NCBI GenBank assembly: GCA_900314825.1
Contig: OMWS01000004.1
Coordinates: 1 to 64,000, forward strand
Length of the DNA stretch: 64,000 nt
From: an uncultured Veillonellaceae bacterium
Lineage (GTDB): Bacteria > Bacillota > Negativicutes > Selenomonadales > Selenomonadaceae
Direction: 5' to 3'
Shown one piece after another: positions 50,939 through 59,555 of this stretch. The notes under the pieces are model-generated. The model did not search any database, was not told the DNA's origin, and worked only from the letters and a program-made list of their open reading frames with translations. Every line of letters begins with the position of its first letter. Within the stretch, counting starts at the first letter, position 1. A program made the translations under genes and the position numbers.

Positions 50939-52876
50939 ATGAGTGAAGAAATGACGGATAAAGAGCGAGCGGAGGCGGTGCTAAAAAAATACGATAAAGA
51001 CTCGGATACGATGGAGTACACGGGTCTCATGGCGAAATTCGTCTCGGCACTCGCCATCACGTTCTCGATCTTCCAGCTGTATACAGCGACATTCGGCGTG
51101 CTTGATGCGCAGCTCCAGCGCGCCGTGCACCTCGGCTTCGGCCTTGCACTCGTCTATCTCCTGTACCCAACGCGCAAAAGCTGGTCGCGCACGAAAGTGC
51201 ATCCGCTCGATGTCGTGCTCGCCATCCTCGGCGCGGCGGCGCCGGCGTACATCCTCATCGAGTACCAGCAGCTCGTCTTGCGCTCCGGTCTCGTGGCGGA
51301 TGTTGATCTTGCGGTCGGCCTTGTCGGCATTTTGCTTGTCGTTGAGGCGACGCGCCGCGTCGTCGGCATCCCGATGGTGACGGTCGTGCTGCTGTTCCTC
51401 GCATACGCGTTCGCAGGCCCCTACATGCCGGGCGTGCTCGCGCATCGCGGCTTGACGATTTCCCAGCTCGTTGGCCATCTCTATTTCACGACCGAGGGCA
51501 TCTTCGGCATCCCGCTCGGCGTGTCGTCGACGTTTATTTTCCTCTTTATCCTGTTCGGCGCCTATCTCGAGTCGACGGGGCTCGGCAAATTCTTCATTGA
51601 CCTTGCGAACAGCATCGCGGGCTGGGCGAGCGGCGGCCCGGCGAAAGTCGCCGTGCTGTCCTCCGGCCTTATGGGCACGGTCTCTGGCAGCTCGGTCGCG
51701 AACGTCGTCGGCACGGGCTCGCTGACGATTCCGATGATGAAAAAACTCGGTTACCACAAGAATTTCGCGGGCGCCGTCGAAGCGGCGGCTTCGACGGGCG
51801 GCCAGCTCATGCCGCCCGTCATGGGCGCGGCAGCGTTCCTCATGGCCGAGTTCGTCGGCGTGCCGTACATCGACATCGTCAAGGCGGCCGTCATCCCAGC
51901 GCTCCTCTACTTCACGGGCGTCTGGCTCGGCGTCCACTTCGAGGCGAAGCGCAGCAATCTCAAAGGCTTGCCGCGCGACCAGCTGCCGAAGATGGGGCAG
52001 CTCCTCGTCGAGCGCGGCCATCTCGCCATCCCGCTCGTCGTCATCGTCTATCTGCTCGTGACGGGCTACACGCCGATGCGTGCGGCGCTCGTCGCCATCG
52101 TGCTGTCCATCGCCTGCTCGGCGCTCCGCAAATCGACGCGCATGAAACCGATCGAGATCGTCAAGGGCCTCGACAAGGGCGCGCGCAATGTGCTCTCGGT
52201 GCTCGTCGCCTGCGCGTCGGCCGGTATCGTCATCGGCGTCGTCACGAAGACGGGCGTCGGCCTGAAGCTCGCGTCCGGCCTCCTCACCCTCTCGGGCGGC
52301 CTGCTGCTGCCGACGATGTTCTTCACGATGATCACGGCCATCGTGCTCGGCATGGGCGTGCCGACGACGGCGAACTACGTCATCACATCGACGATCGCGG
52401 CGCCGGCCATCATCCAGATGGGCGTGCCCGTGCTCGCTGCGCACATGTTCGTGTTCTATTTCGGCATCATCGCTGACGTCACGCCCCCCGTCGCGCTCGC
52501 GGCGTTCGCCGGCGCCGGCATCGCGGGCGGCAACGCGCTCCGGACAGGCGTCAATGCGGCGAAGCTCGCCATCGCGGCGTTCATCATCCCGTATATGTTC
52601 GTCCTGTCGCCGGTCATCCTCATGATCGACGCGACGATCCCAGGCCTCGTCATGACGACGCTCACGGCCATCATCGGCATGATCGCGCTCTCGTCGGCGC
52701 TCATCGGCTATCTCGCCGACAACTGCCGCATCTACGAGCGCATCATCCTCATCGCGGGCGGCCTGCTGCTCATTGACCCGGGCACGGTCACGGACCTCAC
52801 AGGCATCGCGCTGTTCGCTATCGTGCTGTTTGCGCAGCTGAAGCGGAAGAAACACGCGGACGCGACAGCAGCATAA
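50939..52876 (+). CDS. TRAP transporter fused permease (DctQM-type, TAXI)
   Basis: A 645-residue inner-membrane protein. The small (four-helix) and large (twelve-helix) TRAP subunits are fused, as usual for TAXI systems. About 15 to 16 hydrophobic segments are visible; the conserved large-subunit motif reads SSGLMGTVSGSSVANVVGTG, and a second, related GMGVPTTANYVI segment marks the inverted repeat. Transport is driven by an ion gradient. It ends the operon, with a terminator 16 bases later. Confidence 0.93.
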   Translation: MSEEMTDKERAEAVLKKYDKDSDTMEYTGLMAKFVSALAITFSIFQLYTATFGVLDAQLQRAVHLGFGLALVYLLYPTRKSWSRTKVHPLDVVLAILGAAAPAYILIEYQQLVLRSGLVADVDLAVGLVGILLVVEATRRVVGIPMVTVVLLFLAYAFAGPYMPGVLAHRGLTISQLVGHLYFTTEGIFGIPLGVSSTFIFLFILFGAYLESTGLGKFFIDLANSIAGWASGGPAKVAVLSSGLMGTVSGSSVANVVGTGSLTIPMMKKLGYHKNFAGAVEAAASTGGQLMPPVMGAAAFLMAEFVGVPYIDIVKAAVIPALLYFTGVWLGVHFEAKRSNLKGLPRDQLPKMGQLLVERGHLAIPLVVIVYLLVTGYTPMRAALVAIVLSIACSALRKSTRMKPIEIVKGLDKGARNVLSVLVACASAGIVIGVVTKTGVGLKLASGLLTLSGGLLLPTMFFTMITAIVLGMGVPTTANYVITSTIAAPAIIQMGVPVLAAHMFVFYFGIIADVTPPVALAAFAGAGIAGGNALRTGVNAAKLAIAAFIIPYMFVLSPVILMIDATIPGLVMTTLTAIIGMIALSSALIGYLADNCRIYERIILIAGGLLLIDPGTVTDLTGIALFAIVLFAQLKRKKHADATAA

Positions 52877-52891
52877 TGCACTGATTTTTGG

Positions 52892-52926
52892 GGAAGGACT
52901 GTCTCTATGGCAGTCCTTTCTTTTTG
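52892..52926 (+). terminator. Terminator of the TAXI-TRAP operon
   Basis: AAGGACTG pairs with CAGTCCTT around a 9-base loop, followed by TCTTTTT. Confidence 0.8.
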
Positions 52927-52951
52927 GTTGCAGAAATGATTCTTTGCATGA

Positions 52952-52978
52952 AAAAAGCTCGCAGGCCGCGAGCTTTTT
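52952..52978 (-). terminator. Terminator at the end of the minus-strand small gene
   Basis: AAAAAGCTCGC and GCGAGCTTTTT pair around AGGCC. Symmetric A/T flanks allow use from either side. It overlaps the stop codon of the gene at 52977-53237. Confidence 0.82.
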
Positions 52979-53237
52979 AGTAGATGTGGTATTCCTTCCA
53001 AGGAATCTGATCGAGCCGGATCGTCTTGAGGAAATCGACGATGTCCTTCCGGCCGTAATAATGCGGCCGGCCTTCGCTGTCCTGGCTCATGAGGATGATC
53101 GGCATGTTCGGGAAAAATTGCATGAGCTCGGAACGGGCGGCGACGAGATTTTGCGTGTAGCGCGTAATTTCGGGCTTCACCGCGATGACGGCGAACGTCA
53201 CGCCTTGTTCGATGATGACAGCACCATGGAGCGTCAT
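52977..53237 (-). CDS. Small conserved-looking protein of unknown function
   Basis: An 86-residue soluble protein beginning MTLHGAVIIEQGVTFAVIAV, with RSELMQFFPNMPIILMSQD and GRPHYYGRKDIVDFLKTI. The GGGAGG site upstream of 53237 and the compact alpha/beta pattern support a real gene. The family is not named here; similar short proteins in Firmicutes are annotated as hypothetical. Its 5' flank abuts the thrS promoter region in the opposite direction. Confidence 0.75.
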   Translation of the reverse strand: MTLHGAVIIEQGVTFAVIAVKPEITRYTQNLVAARSELMQFFPNMPIILMSQDSEGRPHYYGRKDIVDFLKTIRLDQIPWKEYHIY

Positions 53238-53322
53238 GGCCAGCACCTCCCTTCGAAAAATGCTTTGCAAGATATATTCGAGGCGGCTGGTCAAAATTCC
53301 TGCTAAAAGTTCCTTGGAATGC

Positions 53323-53351
53323 TTGACAGAGGTGCAGGGCAAACGTATAAT
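53323..53351 (+). promoter_or_regulatory. Promoter of the thrS T-box transcript
   Basis: A perfect TTGACA (53323-53328) and TATAAT (53346-53351) with a 17-base spacer. Confidence 0.82.
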
Positions 53352-53357
53352 GGGCAT

Positions 53358-53605
53358 TGTTCACAGGTAAAAGCTGGGAAGAAGACATGACGGCGGGGGA
53401 CACGCCCTGAAGAGAGAGGCCGACGGTGGGATGGCCTTGCGCGTGACCGTACGTTACCCCTTTGAAGCTGTTGCGGAGAAATCGGAAGTAACCGCAGCCG
53501 GAGCGAATCTCCGTTATCAATGCTGAGCGGCCGTTTTTACGGCAATCAGGGTGGAACCACGAGAAACTGACACCTCGTCCCTTTGTTGGGGCGAGGTGTT
53601 TTTTG
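53358..53605 (+). promoter_or_regulatory. T-box riboswitch of thrS
   Basis: The T-box core AGGGTGGAACCACG (53548-53561) is followed by a terminator (ACACCTCG-CCC with GGGGCGAGGTGT, then TTTTTT, 53570-53604). The antiterminator would use the T-box side. Upstream, a stem I region with a GGCC-GGCC apex and two ACC triplets (Thr codons) on its 3' side provides candidate specifiers; I could not decide between them. Uncharged tRNA-Thr would stabilise the antiterminator and turn on thrS. Confidence 0.92.
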
Positions 53606-53648
53606 TTTACAGGGCGGCCGACAGCCGTCCGGCAAGGAGGAAAACATC

Positions 53649-55568
53649 ATGTTGAACATCACATTGAAAGATGGCGCGGTGCGCGAGGTCGCAGAAGGGA
53701 CGACCATCGCGGATTTCGTCAAGTCCGTCAGCAATAGCCTCGCGAAGAAGGTCCTCGCGGCAAAGCTCGATGGCAAGACGGTCGATCTCGCAACGAAGCT
53801 CACGGCGGACGCTCAGGTCGAGTTCCTGACGTTTGACGATGCGGACGGCCGCTGGGCGCTGCGCCATACGGGTTCGCACATTCTCGCGCAGGCGCTGAAG
53901 CGTCTGTACAAGGCCGACAACGTCAAGCTCGCCATCGGCCCGGCCATCGACAACGGTTTCTACTACGACATCGACATGGATCGCCAGCTCAGCGAAAGCG
54001 ACCTCGCGGATATCGAGAAGGAAATGAAGAAGATCGTCAAGGAGAACTTGCCGCTCGTGCGCAAGGAAGTCTCGCGCGAAGAGGCACTCAAACTGTTCGG
54101 CGATCTTGGCGAATCGTACAAGGTCGAGCTCATCAACGATCTGCCTGCGGATGCGCTCATCACGCTCTACACGCAGGGCGAGTTCACGGACCTCTGCGCC
54201 GGCCCGCACGTCGCTTCGACGGGCAAGGTCAAAGCGCTGAAACTCATGAGCATCGCGGGCGCGTATTGGCGCGGCGACGAGCACAACAAGATGCTCCAGC
54301 GCATTTACGGCACGGCCTTCGAGAAGCAGGCCGACCTCGACGCGTATCTCAAGATGCTCGAAGAAGCGAAGAAGCGCGACCACCGCAAGCTCGGCAAGCA
54401 GCTCGACCTGTTCTCCCTGCACGAAGAAGGCCCGGGCTTCCCGTTCTTCCATCCGAACGGCATGGTCATCCGCAACGAACTCATCAACTACTGGCGCGAA
54501 GTGCATCGCCGCTATGGTTATCAGGAGATCAAGACGCCGATGATCTTGAACAGGAGGCTCTGGGAGCAGTCCGGCCATTGGGCGCACTATGCGGAAAACA
54601 TGTACTTCACGAAGATTGACGGCGAGGACTACGCCGTCAAGCCGATGAACTGCCCGGGCGGCATGCTCGTCTACAATTCGCGGCAGCACAGCTATCGTGA
54701 CCTGCCGCTGCGCCTCGGCGAGCTCGGCCTTGTGCATCGCCATGAGAAATCTGGCGAGCTCCACGGCCTGTTCCGCGTGCGCAACTTCACGCAGGACGAT
54801 GCGCACCTCTTCGTCACGCCGGACCAGGTCGAGGGCGAGATCCAGCACACGATCGACCTTTTTGACGAAGTCTACAAGACGTTCGGCCTGACGTATGTCG
54901 CCGAGCTCTCGACGCGCCCCGAGGATTCCATGGGTACGGACGAGGATTGGGAGCTTGCGACGAACGGCCTCCGCAAAGCCTTGGAGCATCGCGGCCTCAA
55001 GTACGTCGTCAACGAAGGCGACGGCGCGTTCTACGGCCCGAAGATTGACTTCCATCTGAAAGATTCCATCGGCCGTACGTGGCAGTGCGGCACGATCCAG
55101 TATGACATGCAGATGCCGGAGAAATTCGACCTCACGTATGTCGGCGAAGACGGCGAGAAGCATCGTCCCATCATGCTGCACCGCGTCGTCTACGGCTCGA
55201 TCGAACGCTTCATCGGCATCCTCATCGAGAACTACGCCGGCGCGTTCCCGACGTGGCTCGCGCCCGTCCAGATCCGCATCTTGCCGATCACGGACAAGCA
55301 GGCGGATTATGCGTACGAGCTCAAAAAGAAAATGTTCGACCTCGGCCTGCGCGTGGACGTCGATGACCGCAGCGAGAAGGTCGGCTACAAGATCCGCGAG
55401 TCGCAGGTCATGAAGACGCCGTACACGCTCGTCGTCGGCGAAAATGAAATCGAAAGCGGCACGGCGGCCGTCCGCAAGTACGGCGAGAAGGACAGCACGA
55501 CGATGAGCGTCGATGCGTTCATCGCTTACGTGCAAGAAAAAATCGCACAGCGCGATCCGAAGTTTTGA
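53649..55568 (+). CDS. thrS: Threonyl-tRNA synthetase
   Basis: A 639-residue class II synthetase. The order is a TGS domain (1-62), an editing domain with HTGSHILAQALKRL and the HxxxC-type site in FTDLCAGPHVASTG, a catalytic core with MNCPGGMLVY and RHEKSGELHGLFRVR (zinc ligands Cys, His), and an anticodon-binding domain beginning ILPITDKQADYA. The ATG at 53649 follows AAGGAGG. Expression is controlled by the T-box upstream. Confidence 0.97.
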   Translation: MLNITLKDGAVREVAEGTTIADFVKSVSNSLAKKVLAAKLDGKTVDLATKLTADAQVEFLTFDDADGRWALRHTGSHILAQALKRLYKADNVKLAIGPAIDNGFYYDIDMDRQLSESDLADIEKEMKKIVKENLPLVRKEVSREEALKLFGDLGESYKVELINDLPADALITLYTQGEFTDLCAGPHVASTGKVKALKLMSIAGAYWRGDEHNKMLQRIYGTAFEKQADLDAYLKMLEEAKKRDHRKLGKQLDLFSLHEEGPGFPFFHPNGMVIRNELINYWREVHRRYGYQEIKTPMILNRRLWEQSGHWAHYAENMYFTKIDGEDYAVKPMNCPGGMLVYNSRQHSYRDLPLRLGELGLVHRHEKSGELHGLFRVRNFTQDDAHLFVTPDQVEGEIQHTIDLFDEVYKTFGLTYVAELSTRPEDSMGTDEDWELATNGLRKALEHRGLKYVVNEGDGAFYGPKIDFHLKDSIGRTWQCGTIQYDMQMPEKFDLTYVGEDGEKHRPIMLHRVVYGSIERFIGILIENYAGAFPTWLAPVQIRILPITDKQADYAYELKKKMFDLGLRVDVDDRSEKVGYKIRESQVMKTPYTLVVGENEIESGTAAVRKYGEKDSTTMSVDAFIAYVQEKIAQRDPKF

Positions 55569-55597
55569 TTGACAAGTCGTTTTTTCCGTGCTATACT
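55569..55597 (+). promoter_or_regulatory. Promoter of infC-rpmI-rplT
   Basis: TTGACA (55569-55574) and TATACT (55592-55597) with a 17-base spacer, immediately after the thrS stop. Confidence 0.8.
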
Positions 55598-55603
55598 TCT
55601 CAA

Positions 55604-55737
55604 GTGTTCTGAAAGAAGAAGCCACCGCTTCTCACCTGACGGCAGCGGCCGTGCGGGTCCAAGGCATGGAATTGCTCGAGAATCACAGCGAGATTTTGAA
55701 TTCCGAAGGGTGGCAGTCTGCCACCCTTTTTTCTTTT
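55604..55737 (+). promoter_or_regulatory. infC operon leader with an attenuator terminator
   Basis: The 170-base leader ends in a terminator: AGGGTGGCA pairs with TGCCACCCT around GTC and is followed by six T (about 55707-55733), before the infC ribosome site. The 5' half is GC-rich and can form competing stems. In Firmicutes such leaders respond to L20; this role is inferred here. Confidence 0.65.
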
Positions 55738-55775
55738 CCAGAGCAACATTCATATTTTCAGGAGGTGTCGTCACC

Positions 55776-56372
55776 ATTAGCAGAGATTCTTTGCGGATCA
55801 ACGAAGAGATCCGCATCCGCGAAGTCCGCGTGACGAGCGCGACGGGCGAGCAGCTCGGCATCATGCCGACGCGCGAAGCGCTCCGCATGGCGGAAGAGCA
55901 GCATCTTGACCTCGTGGAAGTCGCGCCGAAAGCGAAGCCGCCGGTCTGCCGCATCATGGATTTCGGCAAGTACCGCTACGAGCAGCAGAAGCGCGAGAAG
56001 GAAGCCCGCAAGAAGCAGAAGGTCATCACGATCAAGGAAGTCAAGCTCCGCCCGCACATCGAGCAGCATGACTTCGATGTCAAGCTCAAGAACGCCGTCA
56101 AGTTCCTCGGCGAGGGCAACAAGGTCAAGGTCACGATCATGTTCCGCGGCCGCGAGCTCTCGCATCCGGAGCTCGGCAAGGAAGTGCTCGGCCGCGTGGC
56201 TGAGACGCTCGGAGACAGCGTCACGATCGAACGCGGCGCGAAGCTCGAAGGCAAGAACATGACGATGATCGTCGCGCCCAAGGTGCAGAAGTCCTCGGGC
56301 AAAAACAAAAAACAGAAGCAGCAGCAGGAAGCCCCTGCTACGCAAGGAGGAAACACTCATGCCGAAAATTAA
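55776..56372 (+). CDS. infC: Translation initiation factor IF-3
   Basis: A 198-residue factor with the start [18 protein letters not shown], the linker region [19 protein letters not shown] and the C-terminal domain with [16 protein letters not shown]. It begins with the rare ATT codon at 55776, 10 bases after AGGAGG. AUU initiation is a known device by which IF-3 represses its own synthesis. A Gln/Lys-rich tail of about 20 residues follows the usual end. The gene overlaps rpmI by 14 bases. Confidence 0.95.
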   Translation: MSRDSLRINEEIRIREVRVTSATGEQLGIMPTREALRMAEEQHLDLVEVAPKAKPPVCRIMDFGKYRYEQQKREKEARKKQKVITIKEVKLRPHIEQHDFDVKLKNAVKFLGEGNKVKVTIMFRGRELSHPELGKEVLGRVAETLGDSVTIERGAKLEGKNMTMIVAPKVQKSSGKNKKQKQQQEAPATQGGNTHAEN

Positions 56373-56556
56373 GACGCGCAGAGCCGCAGCAAAACGTTTC
56401 ACGGTGACGGGCAGCGGCGAATTCAAACGCAACAAAGCTTACAAGAGCCACATCCTCGAGAAGAAGTCCCCGAAGCGCAAACGCAACCTGCGCAAGGCGA
56501 CGCTCGCTTCCCATGCCGACTTCGGTCGCGTGAAGCGCATGCTCCCGAACGGCTGA
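56359..56556 (+). CDS. rpmI: Ribosomal protein bL35
   Basis: A 65-residue basic ribosomal protein starting [29 protein letters not shown] lies inside the 3' end of infC. The order infC-rpmI-rplT is conserved in bacteria. Confidence 0.96.
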   Translation: MPKIKTRRAAAKRFTVTGSGEFKRNKAYKSHILEKKSPKRKRNLRKATLASHADFGRVKRMLPNG

Positions 56557-56702
56557 GCAGCCGTTGGCGCTTCAGCGCTTACGGATGCCAGGGCATTTGC
56601 CGCCAGGCAAATACCTTCCTTTAAAGGGGTGTAACGCGATTCACGTTCGAGTTCCTTTAAAGAGAGATTTCGCAATTCCGATTGATATAGGAGGATTCCA
56701 CA
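56557..56702 (+). promoter_or_regulatory. rpmI-rplT spacer with several stem-loops
   Basis: This 146-base spacer contains AGCGCT-type, GCATTTGCC/GGCAAATAC and TTCCTTTAAAGG/CCTTTAAAG elements that could form alternative stems. A spacer this long inside the operon is unusual. It may be an L20-binding or processing site; this is inference. Confidence 0.35.
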
Positions 56703-57056
56703 ATGCCAAGAGTCAAAGTCGGTGTCACGGCACATCGTCGTCATAAAAAAATCCTGAAGCTCGCGAAAGGCTACAAGGGCTCGAAGAGCAAACAGTTCAA
56801 GAAAGCTAACGAAACGGTCATGAAGGCGCTCTACTATGCGCGTCGCGACCGTCGGGCCAAGAAAGGCAACTTCCGTCGCCTCTGGATCGCCCGCATCAAT
56901 GCGGCGGCCCGCACGAATGACATTTCCTACAGCCGTCTGATCTGCGGCCTCACGAAGGCCGGCGTCGAGGTCAACCGCAAGATGCTTGCAGACCTCGCGA
57001 TCAATGATGCAGCAGCGTTCACGCAGCTCGTCAACGTGGCGAAAGAGAACCTGTAA
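56703..57056 (+). CDS. rplT: Ribosomal protein bL20
   Basis: A 117-residue ribosomal assembly protein beginning [20 protein letters not shown], with [28 protein letters not shown] site precedes the ATG. In Firmicutes bL20 represses its operon. Confidence 0.97.
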   Translation: MPRVKVGVTAHRRHKKILKLAKGYKGSKSKQFKKANETVMKALYYARRDRRAKKGNFRRLWIARINAAARTNDISYSRLICGLTKAGVEVNRKMLADLAINDAAAFTQLVNVAKENL

Positions 57057-57072
57057 TTTTACAGGAACACAC

Positions 57073-57109
57073 AAAAACTGCGAAGGGCAGATGCCTTCGC
57101 AGTTTTTTT
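57073..57109 (+). terminator. Terminator of infC-rpmI-rplT
   Basis: AAAAACTGCGAAGG pairs with CCTTCGCAGTTTTT around a 7-base loop and ends in seven T. Confidence 0.92.
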
Positions 57110-57125
57110 ATCAATGAGGTTGTTC

Positions 57126-58058
57126 ATGAAGAAGATTGAAAGTGCAACGAATCCGAAAATCAAGCTAGCGGCAGGCCTCGCAAAGCGCAGCCAGCGCGAG
57201 AAGACAGGACTGTTCGTCGCCGAGGGCGTGCGGCTCGCGGAGATGGCGGCGGCTTCGGATTGGGACATCGCGTATGCGCTTGTGACGGAGCGGGCGGCGG
57301 ACGAGGAACGCGTGGAGAACATTCTTGCACAGCTGGAAGCGCGAGAGACGCCGGCGTTTCTTGTACCCGAACGCGTGTATGCGAAAGCGAGCGGGACGGA
57401 AACGCCGCAAGGAATTTTGTTGGTTGTGCGGCAGAAGAAATTGTTACTTGAGGAACTCGCGGAGTTTTGTTCTCGCTCGCAGTCGGCTGGGGGCTTTCCC
57501 CCGAAAAAAGTACGCCCTGCGGGTGTAAAAATTTTCGGGGAAAAGCCCCCAGCCTCCCGAAGTGATAACATTAACGCGGATGCAATGAAGATGTCACCAT
57601 GCGTCATTGTTCTTGATCGTGTGCAAGATCCGGGAAATCTCGGCACGATCCTGCGCACAGCGGATGCGGCTGGCATGGATGGCGTGATCCTCCTCAAGGG
57701 AACGGTCGATGCGTTCAGCCCGAAAGTCGTGCGCGCGGCGATGGGGTCGCTCTTCCATATGCCCATCGTCATGGACGTGGAAGAGGACGCATTTCTGGAA
57801 TTCGTCGCTTCAAAAAAACTTTCGCTGTGCGCGACGGCGCTCGATGCGACGGCGAGGCCGCATTTTGCAGCGGATTTTTGCCGGCCGTCGGCCATCGTGT
57901 TCGGCAACGAGGGACGCGGCGTGTCCGCGCAAATCTTGGAACGTGCGGAAAAAATCTTCATTCCGATGTTTGGGGATGCGGAATCTTTGAACGTCGCGGT
58001 ATCGTCGGCGATTGTCCTCTATGAAGCCGTACGGCAGCGGCACGCGCTTAGCGATTGA
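57126..58058 (+). CDS. TrmH/SpoU family RNA methyltransferase with an in-frame palindromic insertion
   Basis: A 310-residue 2'-O-methyltransferase. The N-terminal substrate-binding domain (SATNPKIKLAAGLAKRSQRE) and the SPOUT knot motifs VIVLDRVQDPGNLGTILRTA, AIVFGNEGRGVS and SLNVAVSSAIVLYEAV are intact. The linker between the domains contains SAGGFPPKKVRPAGVKIF, coded by a 70-base near-perfect palindrome inserted in frame (57485-57554). The ATG at 57126 follows GAGG. The gene overlaps the convergent thiamine pyrophosphokinase gene by 11 bases. Target RNA is not predictable. Confidence 0.88.
   Translation: MKKIESATNPKIKLAAGLAKRSQREKTGLFVAEGVRLAEMAAASDWDIAYALVTERAADEERVENILAQLEARETPAFLVPERVYAKASGTETPQGILLVVRQKKLLLEELAEFCSRSQSAGGFPPKKVRPAGVKIFGEKPPASRSDNINADAMKMSPCVIVLDRVQDPGNLGTILRTADAAGMDGVILLKGTVDAFSPKVVRAAMGSLFHMPIVMDVEEDAFLEFVASKKLSLCATALDATARPHFAADFCRPSAIVFGNEGRGVSAQILERAEKIFIPMFGDAESLNVAVSSAIVLYEAVRQRHALSD
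57485..57554 (+). repeat. Palindromic element inside a coding sequence
   Basis: The arms 57485-57507 and 57532-57554 are reverse complements in 22 of 23 bases; the core is GGCTGGGGGCTTT and AAAGCCCCCAGCC. The loop holds a smaller stem (ACGCCC-TGC-GGGTGT). The length is compatible with an open reading frame and adds about 24 residues to the protein linker. Confidence 0.82.
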
Positions 58059-58779
58059 CCCAGCACGCGTAAACTGCGAGGCAGCCTGTCTGGATGGAAA
58101 TCGTGCAATCGCGTGCGCCGTCTGCCAGTACATTGCTTACGGTGTTCGGCATCGCCTGAGCGAGTGTGGCGTCAGCGAGCGGCCAATAGAGGCCAGTGGC
58201 TGTGACGCCGGTAACATTGCTTGTCATTGGAAGCAAGGAAATTGCTTTTGGCTGCTTGTGGCAATGAAGCGACAGCGTTTCTCCGGCACGTACGTAAGCG
58301 ATGCTTTCCCGATCGTCCGCGAGCACGCAAGTGCCTTTTACTTGCGCGGCGGAAAAAATCGTGCTGTACGCATGATCGAAGCGCCCTCCGAACGCGCCAG
58401 TAAGAAGAAGAACGGTGTTGCTGTCATCCATCCGATGGAGCGCGAGCTGCGTATCCGTGAGGTCTTTCCGAACGGGATGGCGTTCGATGCGTTTCGCGTG
58501 TGCCTCGCCCCATGCCCAGTCGTCACTTGTCGCGCTGTCGGCATCACCGAGCAGCACGTCAGGGGAAAGCATGAGGGTGCGGCAGATGGCAACGCCACGA
58601 TCCACAGCGCAGATGGCAGCGTACGTGTTCCCATCCAACAGGGAATGTGCCCACGCCTCGGACGGCGCGCGCCCGCCAAGGAAGAGCATGGTTGCTGTTT
58701 TTGGCAGGGGACGATGAAACTCACAGGTCGCTTGCGGCAGTTCGATGCAAGAATTTTTTGGAAGATGGGAAGATGTCAT
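58048..58779 (-). CDS. thiN: Thiamine pyrophosphokinase
   Basis: A 243-residue enzyme converting thiamine and ATP to thiamine diphosphate. The family motifs are CAVDRGVA, LLGDADSATSDD (usually GDFDS; Phe is Ala here), RKDLTDTQLALHRM and LTGAFGGRFDHAYS. A C-terminal beta-sandwich domain binds thiamine. The last 11 bases overlap the end of the TrmH-family gene. A short ribosome site (AAAGAAAAGAG) precedes the ATG at 58779. A stretch of about 25 N-terminal residues may be longer than usual. Confidence 0.85.
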   Translation of the reverse strand: MTSSHLPKNSCIELPQATCEFHRPLPKTATMLFLGGRAPSEAWAHSLLDGNTYAAICAVDRGVAICRTLMLSPDVLLGDADSATSDDWAWGEAHAKRIERHPVRKDLTDTQLALHRMDDSNTVLLLTGAFGGRFDHAYSTIFSAAQVKGTCVLADDRESIAYVRAGETLSLHCHKQPKAISLLPMTSNVTGVTATGLYWPLADATLAQAMPNTVSNVLADGARDCTISIQTGCLAVYACWVNR

Positions 58780-58812
58780 CGGGCGTTGCTCTTTTCTTTC
58801 ATTTGCTAGCTA

Positions 58813-58821
58813 TGGTATAAT
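58813..58821 (+). promoter_or_regulatory. Extended -10 promoter of the metallo-hydrolase gene
   Basis: TG-G-TATAAT forms an extended -10 box about 60 bases before the start; a weak TTTCTT lies 17 bases upstream of it. Confidence 0.5.
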
Positions 58822-58883
58822 GATAACAACTTCATTCTATCACGTTGACAAAGGGAAAGACAACAACAGAGGAGGGGCTGTTT

Positions 58884-59555
58884 ATGTTGCAATTTTCTTA
58901 TTATGGGCATTCCTGCTTCCAGTTAAACGACGGTACGCACAAAGTTTTGACTGATCCGTTCTTAACGGGCAATCCGACGGCTGCGATTTCGGCGGAAAAA
59001 GTCGAGGCGGATACGATCCTGCTCTCGCATGCGCATGGCGATCATTTCGGTGATGCGCAGGCCATCGCGGAGCGCACGGGCGCGGATGTCGTCGGCGTGC
59101 CGGAGGTGCTCGGGCTTCTCCGCTTGCCGGGGGCGAAGCTCCATGGCATGAATCTCGGCGGCACGCTGTCGTTGCCGTTTGGCTCTGTGCGCATGGTGCT
59201 CGCGCGCCACAGCAGCGGCGTCGCAGGCGGCTGCGCGTGCGGCTACATCATCCGCATGGGCGGCAAGACGGTGTATTTCGCTGGCGACACGGCGATTTTC
59301 TCTGACATGAAATTCCTCGGCGAGCGCGACGCGATTGACTACGCGATGCTGCCGATCGGCGACAACTACACGATGGGGCCGGAGGACGCGGCGCTTGCGG
59401 CGAAGTGGCTCGGAGCGAAGCACGTTATCCCGATTCATTACAACACGTGGCCGATGATCGCACAAAACCCGGAAGAATTCAAAAAGCTTTGCGAAGCGGC
59501 ATCGGATGCGAAGGTCACGGTCGTCCAGCCTGGCGAGAGCATCGAGCTCGTATGA
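58884..59555 (+). CDS. Metallo-beta-lactamase-fold hydrolase (UPF0173 family)
   Basis: A 223-residue metal-dependent hydrolase. The metal-binding motif is LLSHAHGDHFGDA, with further ligands in FAGDTAIFSDMK and VIPIHYNTWP. Members resemble L-ascorbate lactonase UlaG, but most have no known substrate. GAGGAGGGG precedes the ATG. Coupled to miaA by an ATGA overlap. Confidence 0.9.
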   Translation: MLQFSYYGHSCFQLNDGTHKVLTDPFLTGNPTAAISAEKVEADTILLSHAHGDHFGDAQAIAERTGADVVGVPEVLGLLRLPGAKLHGMNLGGTLSLPFGSVRMVLARHSSGVAGGCACGYIIRMGGKTVYFAGDTAIFSDMKFLGERDAIDYAMLPIGDNYTMGPEDAALAAKWLGAKHVIPIHYNTWPMIAQNPEEFKKLCEAASDAKVTVVQPGESIELV

